Source: Oscheius sp. JU75
Taxonomy: Eukaryota > Nematoda > Chromadorea > Rhabditida > Rhabditidae
Reading direction: 5' to 3'
DNA length: 64,000 bases
Assembly (NCBI GenBank): GCA_037178855.1
Contig: JASJZC010000002.1
Coordinates: 8,010,501-8,074,500 of the forward strand
Both the position numbers and the translations under genes were made by a program. Shown here piece by piece: positions 1 through 11,019 of this stretch. Below the pieces are notes generated by a model, which was given only the letters and a program-made list of their open reading frames with translations, was not told the DNA's origin and did not search any database. Every line of letters starts with the position of its first letter. Position 1 is the first letter of the stretch.

Positions 1-177
1 TTTAATACACAAAAAACAGCTCTTTTGCAACAGTTCCGCCGTTCAGCGCTGTCCTAGAGGTCAGTTTAGCACCTATCTCCCGGTTCCAGTGTTTGCGCGC
101 GCTCGCGCCTCAATGAGCCGGATTCACCCAGATTCGCGGAACTAATCGAAAGTTGAGGTGACAGGTCAAGATTTCAG

Positions 178-3100
178 CTGTCGTCTCATTGTCCTGCTAT
201 GTCTGTGCCACTGGAGGCTTGACAGAGTTCGGAGAGTGTAAGGAACAGTTTCAATACGACTGTACTCCCTATGCCTCGAAGTTTCCGGGAGAGAGGACGT
301 ACTGTCGGACGACGAGGGAGAAAACGGCTAACGGTACGTGGAGAGAGTGACAGAGACAGTGACAGTTATGCCTGCAAATCCACTTAGGGGAATCCACCTT
401 TTTCAATTGCCTGCCTCTGAAGAGACGCTCTAATAACTCCGGCTTTTCCAATCGTCTTTGGCAGTCTAATCCCCTTGAAAAATGAACAGGCCAGTTTCCG
501 CCTGTTTGACTGACCTTTCTCTCTTTCCAACGGAACTGGCCAGGACGTATATTAATTGTGAGGGCGCGAATTGTAGTCGAGAATTATGGGGTCAAGAATA
601 CGCCAATTGATCAAAGAGAATGTCCGGAACAAAATGTAGGGACGCGGGTAGTTTGATAGATAGAGAACAGAAAAATGGAGACACAGAACGACAGAGAGGC
701 TGAGAGACAGAGAGGAAGTAACATTTTTCAGGTACTTTCAATGTAATGAAAGAGTGCATCAGTGAAACGGACCACTACAGTCGTTTCCCGGAGAAGGGAT
801 ACCAGATCGACGATGAGTGTGACCTGGTGGATGTCCAGGGACAGGAAATAGCCTACTGTGTCTGTCGACAGCCTCTCTGTAACAGACAGACAGTCGCGGA
901 TCAGTTTATGGCATTTGAAGAGGTTTGTTTTGTCTCTGTCTCTGTGTCAATCAATTTCTCTCTTCAGAAGCATCCGGAACTCTTTGGAGAAGTCGACGAC
1001 AGCGGAGAGAAACCTTCGATCCCTTCGGGACCGGCGCCACTGGCACTTCCGTCCGAGAAAAAACCGTCTGCAGCCTTTGCGGCACCTCAAGTTGTCCCGC
1101 CTGCAATTGTGCCAGTAAACGATCCGAGAGTGAGCCGTTTGAGGGACTCAGTCCAATACTAGTCTTTTCAGTTCGGTAGTCCACCAGCCGAGCCGAGCCC
1201 AGAGATCAGGAGACAGCCAACAGCTCAAGCCAGGCCCCAACTACCTTCTAGAGAAGCCGGTCCCGTGAACTCAGTCAATACTGGTGTCCTGTCCTTCTCT
1301 GGAATCTCTCCTGTCAGACAGAGCGGCTTCGTCGGAACTGTTGGACGGGAGCATCCTACTAAGCCCCAGGTAGCTCCCACAGTTCTCATTCCGGACCTTC
1401 CCCCGGCGGTAGTCCCAGTCTCTCATCCTCATCCTGTTCCCAAGAAGCGTAGGTTAAACACAGACTCCCCGACAAGAAGTTTCAGCCTCCCTTCGATGCT
1501 ACCAATGTGGGGAACGTGGTCTTCCTGATGTTACCTCTGACTGTTCTAAACAGACAGTCTTGGAGTGTACTCAGTCCGATGAAATCTGCTTTACGAGGAT
1601 GATTGCTCTCGCTCCAGGTCTGTCTCTGTCTCTCACTCAGTTGTCTGTTCCAGGCCAAAACGCTGTTGAGAAAATGTGCATCTCCCCCGAATCTGTCAGA
1701 GCCATGTTCGGTGACGGTGCCGTCAATGGAGAGTGCGGTACAGCCTCCCAGGGCAAGGAGCACTATTGTACATGTACTTCCAACGATTGTAATCGGATGC
1801 CGCTACATGACCAGGTCAGTTTTTGCTTCCTAAATGAGAGCAATCGGCCACGGGATTGTGTCAAATTGGTCTCCTCTCCGGACGGACTAATCGCTTTCTT
1901 TTACTCTCTTCCGTCGTATCAAGGTCAAGCTGAGATTTACAGAGAGGCCTTCGATCGCCTGTCAGTCAGCCGGAACCGCCGAAAGCACCGGAGCCGGTCA
2001 AGGAAGACGTCCAGGTCAATAGGGTACCAGAAGTCCAGACGGCTTCGGTAGTCCAGACCAGACATCAATCCTTTGCCCCGGTCCCACTGCCTCCGGCACC
2101 GAAGGTGGAAGAAAAACTGATGCCAATAATACCAGTGGCTAACCCTCAAAGAAAAAAGGTATGGCAGAGACAGGAGCAGAGACAGAGACAGATTCAGGCC
2201 GAACTGAGATGTAGCTTCTGTAGAGAAGAAGGAATCATGGATCCGACAGCTGACTGTCAAGCAACAGCTACCAGGGATTGTAGAGAGGGACAGACCATGT
2301 GTCTCACGCAGCAAACACAGTTGGAAGCTGGTGAGTACAGAGAGATAGAAAAACAGAAAGTCAGAGAGACCTAAACAGATGGACAGGGAGACAGCCGCGG
2401 TAGCAGACACTTCTTCCCAATAGAGTCCAGTACAAAAAGAGTGGGCCTACCTGTGTTTCTGTCCACACGACAGTTGCCCAAAGAGCTCAGAGATCTCCTA
2501 TCTTCTTATACCGGGCCGAGATCTCTTTCTTCTTTTTGCGGGCAGCAGATGGCAGAGTCGAGGTGACACTGATTGTTGGATATTTGGAAACTTTTTGAGA
2601 GTTTAATTGGGGAACTTTCAATGACTTTAAAACTTCAAAAAGCTCAAAATGGAAGAGGAATCTCGACTTGCAAACAGAACGGTGATTGACAGTGATACAG
2701 ACTTGTTTATTATGCATCGTCATAGTCTTGAAGCTGTCGTTATTTATTCACATAGAGCGGAAATCAAAGATACTTCAATAAATATCTCCAAAAGTAGGGC
2801 CTCTTGCTGAAGCAACTTAAACGGGTCCCAGGGAAGTCAGGAGTGTCTAGAATGTCCTCAAAGGTTGTGACAGGTTCTAGAAACTCGGGTCGTCCCACAT
2901 CAAAGAACTGACTAAACCGCTTTTAAAATCACGAATGGCCTATGAATCCAGTTTTGAGGAAGATGGCGTTGGTTACGTTGATCTCTTCCAGGGAGAATGG
3001 GGCACAGCTCATCGTGTGATACGACGAATTTGTTCTGAAAATATTGTCCTTCAAAAGTCAAGTGACCGTAAGTCGATGATACACCCTTCCTGAGGCCATT

Positions 3101-3951
3101 CGAACTATGGTTAGAACGAGCTACTTACCTCAAGGGACTCCTTCAGTCGTGTCCTATCCTCATAGGGCTAGAAAGTCGAGGCTATGTAAAAAAATCCGTG
3201 AAAAATACAGAATTGAGTGAGGAAATGGATAAGGGTGAAAAAAAAACGAATTTATGAGAGGAAGGAACCGTCCGTCTATTTACGCGACATGGCTTGCTCT
3301 GCGGTTCAGGGTGCTTTGAACATAGCAGGATTATCGGAGTCGACAGATCGAGCAAGTCTCTTTCTAGACAGACAGAGACTCATACTCATACTGTGTTTCA
3401 GACTTTCGAATGGAGAAGCGTTGCATCTCTCTCGAAGAATTCGCCAATATCATTGAAGGAGAGCCGTTTGATGAAGGCTGTGCTACTGCCGAAGACGGAA
3501 TGATCAACTACTGTCTCTGTAAGGGAGAGAAGTGTAATACTGGAACCCTGTTGAGTCAGGCGCAGTCGAGCGGGTAAGCATAGAGTGAGACAGAGAGATA
3601 GAAAGATAGAGAGATAATGAGATAGAGAGACAGATAGACAGAGAGACAGTCGATGAGTCACCCTTCAGAATCAGAGACGTCCTGGAATCTGCCAGAAGAC
3701 CTGCACCGAAGGAGAACTCCGTAGAAGAGGTCGAAGATCTTCCAAGGGTACCGGCCAGAGACAGGGAGACAGAGAGACAGCCAGTAGTGGCTAACGGAGC
3801 CCCGACCCACATGGAACCTATGGAGAAACCAAGGAAAAGCGCAGAGGACGAGGAACTAGAGCTTAGGAGACAGCAATGGGCTGAGGCTGATCTCAGTTCA
3901 GCTCCTGCTGTTGCCCTTATACTACCAGTTATAGCAGCTCTGGTGCTGTAA
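178..3951 (+). CDS. Secreted, probably GPI-anchored protein with three Ly6-like modules (5' end not seen)
   Basis: Spliced exons near 178-333, 732-922, 968-1114, 1171-1450, 1488-1619, 1655-1814, 1943-2158, 2198-2330, 3402-3573 and 3669-3951. Three cysteine-rich modules each begin with a Cys-x-x-Cys pair (CYVC, CYQC, CSFC) and end in a CxC..C-Asn motif (YCVCRQPLCN, YCTCTSNDCN, YCLCKGEKCN), the three-finger Ly6/uPAR signature. Long Pro/Val/Glu-rich linkers separate them. The last residues form a hydrophobic tail (ALILPVIAALVL) right before the stop, as expected for a GPI signal, so the protein probably sits on the outer cell surface. No signal peptide exon is visible; it probably lies left of the window or near 1-170. 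Some internal splice sites (1110-1490) are uncertain. The function of such multi-Ly6 proteins in nematodes is not known to me. A 1071-nt intron splits the third module. Confidence 0.72.
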
Positions 3952-4044
3952 CTGTCACTGTCCAAAGCCCTGTCCATTCCCTGAAACTCGCTCACAGTAT
4001 GGGTCAATTGTGATAAATACATATTTAACAATGAATAACAATGT

Positions 4045-5545
4045 TCAGCTCTTTCCGTACATTTTGGTCCATTTGTTCAGTAGCTGGGGCAGGAGCATGA
4101 TGTTCAGATTGTTGTTGTCCACATTGGGAGTGTAGTCGTTGATGAGGAGGTAGGGGACCTGAAAACAGTCACTGTCACTTCTCTGGCTCAAAACAGCTGT
4201 CCCTCACACCCATCCAATAAAATGATTGAAAAACCTCGACAATGGGGTGTGGTCGAGTGGACATAGTCTTTTGGGCAGCAGCCCTCTGCAGTTGAATGCC
4301 CCTCTCGCCGTCGTAACACTGCCTAGAAAAAAGTGACTGACCAGCAGCTGTCAACTACGGACCTGATTTGTCTATACTGGCTCCGAATGAAGGCACTGCA
4401 TTGTTGAAGACTGCCCTCCACGGAATGGTGACTGAGGGTTCTCTCGAAGCAGACAAGGAACGGGAGTGCACCCTTGACCTAGGAATTCGTGACTCTTGAC
4501 ACGGGGACAGAGAGACAGACCTTTAAAACGTCGATCACACAGGACATCAGACGATTGGCATCACATTCTTTCTGCCCGTGGTTGCAGGAGAAAGAGCCGT
4601 CCTGGAAGAACAGTGAGAGATTAGGGGCCAGCTGTGTGGACATGGATTAATGACTGGTGCCATGGGAGCAAAAAATGGGGAAAGCAGGCAATCAAGAACC
4701 ATGCTCAAAGTCTTGTCGAAGCGTGACTGTCTCTTCCTTCACTCACCCTGAGAATCCGTGCATTTCCCCAGGGTACAAGTTCCAGTTCGAACTGGCCTCG
4801 GAACTGGTTAAAAATCGTTCCCAGCTGATTTGCAATGAACCTGGAAGAACATTCTACACATCTCGTACTCGTCATTTCGCCAATTAGGCGTGTAGCAGTC
4901 CAAATTATTTCAATCTCTGCTCTGCTTTCTCACGTTACCTACTTCCTTTTTCTTTCCTTTACTCACTTTTGACAGTAGGGACACAATGCCTCGAAGATGA
5001 GAGAGATCTTCAATGGGGGTCTCCGCTGCTTCAAAGCGTCACACTGTCTGGTGACTCCACATTGTTGAGCGGCTTGAGGAGAGTCGCACCTGGAAAGAGG
5101 ATAGTGAGACAGAGAGACAGTGGGTCCCATACCAAAGATCCGGTGGAATATCGCAGTTTTGCTGCTGGGGTGCAGGAGGCTGATATGCTGGGTAGTTGCC
5201 GTGGGAAACCTGGAAGTCTATACCATTGTTTGCGGGGTTTAAAATCACCTGTGGCTGACTGTGGCTCGGATACTGGGTCTGGAAGGCTTTAACCTGGTTC
5301 TCCCTCTGCTGCTGCTGTTGCAAGGCCTCTCTCTGTTGCTGCTGTTGCTGCTGCAAAAGCTGCTGATGATTTTGTTGCTGCTGCTGGTAGTATTGAGAGT
5401 TATGAGGATACTGGTGCTGGTTGTAAGAGTACGGGTGTTGCTGCTGCTGGGGATGCTGGTAGCCAGAACTCGTCTGGAGCAGTGGTAGGAGAGGAAGAAG
5501 TCCGAGCAGCATGAGAGGCACACGTATGTCTGAAGCGGGGGGCAA
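4045..5545 (-). CDS. GILT-family thiol reductase with Gln-rich N-terminal insert
   Basis: Minus-strand exons near 5545-5133, 5089-4967, 4840-4747, 4601-4521, 4478-4363, 4322-4235 and 4158-4045. A hydrophobic signal peptide (MLLGLLPLLPLL; this Met at 5512 may be the true start) is followed by about 90 residues rich in Gln, Tyr and His. Then comes a full GILT core: PPDLWCDSPQAAQQCG, the redox site in EALCPYC (CxxC), FIANQLGTIFN, and the family signature CNHGQKECDANRL. The end reads LLINDYTPN. GILT enzymes reduce disulfides of proteins in lysosomes or after secretion; nematode members are secreted or lysosomal. The poly-Gln stretch between signal peptide and catalytic domain is unusual and is encoded by CAG/CAA runs. 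Donor GTATGG after LW gives the frame that restores the conserved WCDS. Confidence 0.88.
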
Positions 5546-7362
5546 CTGCCCTTCGGCAATAAACTATCGGAGACAGCTGCTAACAAAGTGAGAGAGGATC
5601 TGACCACTGGGAAATTGTTCGGAGCCTCTGCCTCTGCCTCTGTCTCTGTCCTCACCTTCCAGATGTTCAAGTACAAATCCCCTCTCCAAACTTTTCATAC
5701 TTCTTAGCCCTAGCGCTTCCAAAACCCAGACTTTTTCAAAAACAGTTGGTCAGCTGAGAAAAAGATAATCGGAGATCACGGTTGTACTACCCGTCATGCT
5801 CATTGACTCATAACCACGAGGAACTAGTATGAGGGTGGGAAACCCAATGGGAATTTCACAGGAATAGAAATACGGGATAATGACGTTCAGAGTAGCCCTA
5901 CACGTAATGAAGTGCTCCTTTTTAAACGACCAGCTTGAATGTTTCCAAACCAATTTCCGTTCCTGTCGAGTCTGTTTCTCTGTTAATAGAGCCACAAACG
6001 ACGGCGCTGTATAACTGTGGCGATGTTAAGTTATGTCTCACTGTCTCTCTGTCTGTCTACCTCTTGAAATCTCCCAAAGACTCACACTCTCCCGCGAGTA
6101 TTCTCATTGCATCGCCTTAAAGTGGCAACATTTGTCCCCCTCTTCCGTCTCGTCGTCTCTCGGAGAGAATCACAATTCGGATGCAAATTTGGGGCCAGCT
6201 CCCATCAAACAGAGGGACAGAGTCCAATTGAAATGGAGTCCTTATAGGCTATCCTCTGTTTTGACTCATTCCCATGGATTTGTTCGAGAGTCTTCTTCTA
6301 TTTTGAAACATTTCAAGTGGTTAGGCTTTCCCGCCCACTGTCCCCTTCTCTGGTCACTTCCTGATCCCCGTCGCAACATTCCCTCTTCAGAATCCGAAAA
6401 AGGCTCATTTCGCTATTCATTCTCTCCCTGACAAGCGCCTTGAAAAGGAACGGGGATCCAAAATTGACTCGGGTATTTCTCGCTCATCCTGTTTCCTAAT
6501 ACACAGTAGCAGTGACTGTGCCTTGCGGAAAAAATGAGTACAAGAATGGTAATGCCAGTGATCCAAGACTTACTGGAACTTGACCTAGGCTTATTCCTGC
6601 CTAATCCTAATCTGGGAGATTAGAAAAAGACCAAATTCTAGTAGCTGTCTGGAATTTGAGTGCACTTGTACCCATTCTCTTTACCTCTGTCTCTCTGTCT
6701 CTCTGTTTCTCTGCTCGTTTGCTTGTATGTCTCTCTATCTCCCACGGAACCAATCTGCCCATCTAATCCAACTCCGTTCCCATACTTTTTCCCCGCATTC
6801 CTTGCAAAGTTTTCCATAATGACAACATTTCCATGTCAGTGCCCATCAAAGGAAAACTTAATTCATCACTTTCACAAATATTTGTCCATAGAAGCTCTGT
6901 ACTCTTACTTGTAGGCGTGCCCTTGCTTCTTCTCCTTTTCTTTCTTCCAGAACAGTAATTGTAGTGAGTGGAAATGTGTTTTCCAACTCCAGTGTTTTGG
7001 TTCAGTACTAGAGTGTTATTGAAGCTGGCCTGGCTGACATCTTGTCCCTCACGGACTTGCCATTCTTATAAATTGCAAGAAGTAGGAGGGATGAGTAAAC
7101 ACTACGTAGCACAGACTCACTTCTTAGCTCCATGGGGACATCCAGTCACTTTTCGATTTCTGATCAAGTCAGACTGTTCCTTGTTCAGTTGTTCAGTGAG
7201 AGAGACAGAGATAAAGATAGTCCATTCCTGTCCGTACAAATCACACTTCACCCTATACCCATTTCTTAATCCGCCTAATCTGTGGGTGGGTAGTAGCCTT
7301 TTTGGTAGTCTGTCCGCCTTCTTGCCCTTCTTGTCTCTCCCATTCCCTCCTCTTTTTGCAGA
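5546..7362. other. Intergenic, no gene supported
   Basis: I see no supported exon. ORFs here are short or are translations of CT/GA-rich tracts near 6030-6060 and 6680-6740. Confidence 0.5.
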
Positions 7363-7745
7363 ATGTTGAGGCTACTCTTCCTACTCTCCATTGCTACAGT
7401 TCTGGTCAGCTGTGATGGTCTCGAAGATGGTATTGCTGACGAGCCAGTTAGGGAAGAAGGAGACAAGCAGTGAGTTATTGAGACAGAGAGAGAGAGAGAG
7501 ACAAAGAGACAGAGGGACAGAAAGATAGAGAGACAAAGATTCATTTCAGAGGACACATGGCTGTCATTCGACCTGACTACACTCTTTGGAAGATGGTCAA
7601 AGTACTGAAGAACATGTTCGACTCAAGAACAGAGAAGAGGAGACAGAGAGATTTGGTCGAGGTTCAGGATGACATTGATGACCTGAGGAGTGAGCCAATT
7701 CGACAACAGGCTCTTCGAGCCCGACGTCTACTCTTCAACTTTTGA
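7363..7745 (+). CDS. Small secreted protein, about 107 residues
   Basis: Two exons, 7363-7469 and 7550-7745, joined by an 80-nt intron with GTGAGT and TTTCAG borders. The first exon encodes a clear signal peptide (MLRLLFLLSIATVLVSC) followed by acidic residues. The second encodes a basic, helical-looking stretch with NMFDSRTEKRRQRD and ends RLLFNF. No known domain is recognised. A pair of arginines (EKRRQRD) could be a processing site, so a peptide precursor is possible, but I see no repeated peptide and no amidation motif. An AATAAA signal lies near 7842, giving a short 3' UTR. I cannot assign a function. Confidence 0.6.
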
Positions 7746-8477
7746 TTCATTTTCCAATATCTATGTTTCTATACCTGATCTCTCTCGTGATTCTATGTTG
7801 TGACCAATATATTCACTTGTTGCGTACTCTGTTCTGTAGTAATAAAGGAATTTCTAGAGAATCAATGTCTGTTGTGTAAGTCGGAGCCTCTCTGTCTATC
7901 TGTTTCTCTGTTTCTCTCTCTCTCTCTCTGCTGATTCAGGCTCCTAGCTTGTGTTCATGACCTGGTGCCAGGCTGCACCAGGGGCTAAATCTCATTGAAA
8001 ATGTCCATTAGAAATGCTAATCCTCAGTGAGGCGAGAATGGAAAAAGAAGAAGAACAAGGGAACGCGTTGTTGCAAAGGGGGGCGACAGAGACAGAGACA
8101 ATGAAAGTAAAAAGTTTAGAATTCTTCACAGGCGAAAAAGTTCTGCGTGGGGATGTGGAAGAGCTGACAGCGACCGTCGAGACAGCGACATTTGCCTCCT
8201 CTTGACCGGCTGCTTCCGATTTCAAGACGTTTTCCTCTGGACGGGGCTAAAAATCGAAAATATTGACACTGTCTCTTTGAATTCAGAGGCCACTGATACG
8301 ACAGATGTGTATGGTTTGAAATATGAAGCCACAAGCACTACAGTTAGACAGCGCTTTCGTTTGTGGTCTCATTCTCTGTTTCTATCATTACGTTTTTCTA
8401 TTAATAGTCGCACGAGCCTAATTAAGAAAAGAGAGTATTTTGACTCTAGAACCCTCTCTCTCCCTCTACTTTGACGT
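7746..8477. other. Intergenic, AATAAA near 7842; no gene supported
   Basis: Holds the probable poly-A signal of the upstream gene and a CT-rich tract at 7890-7930. No exon with supporting splice sites was found. Confidence 0.5.
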
Positions 8478-8785
8478 CATTTCTTAGCCCCACGTGTTGC
8501 AACGTCCCAATGAACTTCTAAGCCGTGTGAGAGAACAATTGTAGAGGGAGAGAGCAAGAGACAAACATGTTTGCTGGGGCTCACCGGAGAGACTCAAGGG
8601 ATGACCGAACGCGTCGACGGCTTCTGTCCTCCAGCAGTGGAAGGCTGCCTCACACTCTTTACCCATCTGAACTGGTCTGTCTAGACGGTACGCGAGAGAC
8701 TCACCAAGACTGAATTGTCGAACTGTGCTGAGACTGCGAGCAGGACTGCCATTAAGGAGCATAACAACAGAGTGACGTAACCCAT
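8478..8785 (-). CDS. Very small secreted protein, about 70 residues
   Basis: Three minus-strand exons. The first starts at 8785 with a strong signal peptide (MGYVTLLLCSLMAVLLAVSA) and ends at GTGAGT. The second starts MGKECEAAFHCWRTEAVD, and the third gives EVHWDVATRGAKK before the stop at 8478. The first intron is about 39 nt, the usual minimum here. Only two cysteines (KEC..FHCW) remain in the mature part, enough for one disulfide. No family is recognised. It could be a secreted peptide or effector. The splice frame at the second exon depends on choosing the AG directly before ATGGGT. Confidence 0.5.
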
Positions 8786-11019
8786 TCTGGAAGAAGGCTG
8801 ATTGTTGGAGGTTAAGGTGTTATAGGTATCTAGAGATGTGGGAGAAACGATCGGTCGGGGACAGAGAGAGATACACAGAGACAGGAATACAGGGAGACAG
8901 AGAGACAGACAGTGAGAGACAGAGGGACAGAGAGACCATGAAATAGGGAGCGACAGAGAGATGTAGAGACAGAGAATAGAAAGAGAGGAAGTTAAAAGGT
9001 GTACTGACAAGAAAATGGGGCTGAACCAGATGGAACACGATAAAGAGAACTCTAACGAGAAACAGCTGAATTTCAGTTGTAAGAACTGTGAGACTTTGAA
9101 AAGACTATGTGGAAAAGGGGCAGCTGTGATTTTTGGTTCTTGTCGTTCAGAATGATAAAGTCAAAAAAGGCTGAGACAGCGAAACATAGACAGAGAAAGA
9201 GAGACTACGTAATCCAAACCTATTCTCTGAAAACGCTCCCAATTAAAAAAGGGGGACATCTGGTCCCTGGCTCTCTAAAAGGATGGCAGATCCCCCGTAC
9301 TTTCTCGTAAAGAAAGGGATGGGGACATTGTTTATAATTTTCCAGGGAGCGCACATTAGTGGTTCGCCTCGTCCAGAAGTTGGTTATTGGATTCGAGACA
9401 ATCAGTTCCTTCCAAAGCAGCTTTAGGAGGTAAGTTTCATATTTGCTCAGTCGAAAAAATGTCTAGAGGAATCAGAACACGGGTTGGGTGCAGGAAGCGC
9501 ATAAATATTAGAAAATCAGTATCTTTTATTAATATAGCGTGGAAAGTTAATCCGTAGAAGCGAGATACTGATTGTTGAACTTGGGGGTGGGCTTTAATTG
9601 TCCCCCGTGTCTCTGTCTCTCTGTCTCTCCGTGTCCCTCCCAGTATTGTCTTGCTCTTCTTTATTGCTCTGCCAAAAGCAGTAAAATTCTTCAAAACAAG
9701 GGAACTCTTGTAAACCTGGGCTCCCCTTTGCGCTGCAATTAGTCCAACTCTGGACTGAATTCAGAACCGAGTTATAAATGTGTAAGTTAGGAGGGGTTTT
9801 CAAAGTAGACAGATGGTCATCTTTGGGAAGTTGTACTAGCAGGACAGCAGGAACTGTTTGATAGACAGAGAGACAAGAACTGGGAAAGGCGGAAAGTTTT
9901 GAAGTCTGTGGATTAGGAACAGTGAAATGAACAGGAGAGAGAGACAGGTTGATAGAACCACCAAAGGCGTTGAAGAAGACAGCAAAATTGGGAAAGAGAC
10001 AGTAGGGCAAAGAGGCAAAGAGAGTACGACCAAATGACAGACTAACAGTGATGGTGTGGTTCAGAATACCCTGAAAAAGAGTAGAGAGATAGCAAGACAG
10101 CTAGATCCAATTAATCACGTGGTAACATACCCAAGATTCCAGTAGCCTAACCACTGATTCGAAACCATAACAATAGGAGTGTTAGGGTTGGGACCAGTGA
10201 TCCGTGACTACCATCCCAGGGCGCAGACCTGACTCGTCTCTCTCTCTCTCTCTCTGCCTAAACATTAAGGTACAGTTTTTTGTTAGCCTTACTATGTCCA
10301 ACGCTGGTACAAAACACCATTACCCAACTTTCTAATCTCAATACAAAGCTGTTGTATATGCTTATCCCTCTAGAGTATAACAGTATCAAACAGGTCGCCG
10401 CATACCCATAGGTTCAGAGAACCCTATGAAAGAGTATAAAAGGGTAGAGGTTAGTATGGTGCAAACATCGCGAACAGTTTTGAAGATAAAAGTACAAAGA
10501 TCTTATGATAGACGTCACGTTCGAAATTATACGTCTCACATGAATAGAGCATCATTGAGATTTATGTCTCGGAAAGAACACTTCCCCTCCTCAACAAATA
10601 AGGATCATTATCGAGGAAGGAAGGTGTCCGCAAAGAGATCATTCTGCTTTTTTTCACAGGACGTCGAGAGGCGTAATTCAACTTCCAGGGTCGTCATTCG
10701 ACCCGAGCTACTTAGAAAATAGCGCCTACGTTCGGGTTCCCAGAGAAATTTAAGACGGACATATGAGAACAAGGTGTGAGGGACAGTGACGATGACAGAG
10801 AGACAGAGTGACAGAGCGACGGAGAGGCAGACCCTCACCCTCTCATAAACACAATTAAAGCAATCGGAAAGGAAGGGTTCTCCGGGAGATAAGCCCCTTC
10901 GGAAAATGGGGTCTTTTGCCGCAACGAGTAATTAGCTCTCAACTCCTCCCCATCTTCTAATTTTCGAAACAGGTAAAAGGGGAAACAATTATACGTTTAT
11001 CTGGAATCCTGATTTTCAG
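8786..11019. other. Intergenic, no gene supported
   Basis: About 2.2 kb containing GAGACAGA tracts (8860-8980, 9610-9640, 10790-10830) and a CT run at 10230-10255. Open frames here have no splice context or recognisable domain. Confidence 0.45.

Noticed and set aside
5245-5676. Ser/Thr-rich and Leu-rich frames over the glutamine region
   Set aside because: They are alternate-frame readings of the CAG/CAA tract in the GILT gene.
8681-9038. Leu/Ser-rich 'membrane' frames such as [10 protein letters not shown]
   Set aside because: These translate the TCTCTGTC repeat; similar frames appear wherever the repeat occurs.
10426-10722. 98-codon basic frame
   Set aside because: No recognisable domain or splice sites; low confidence as a gene.
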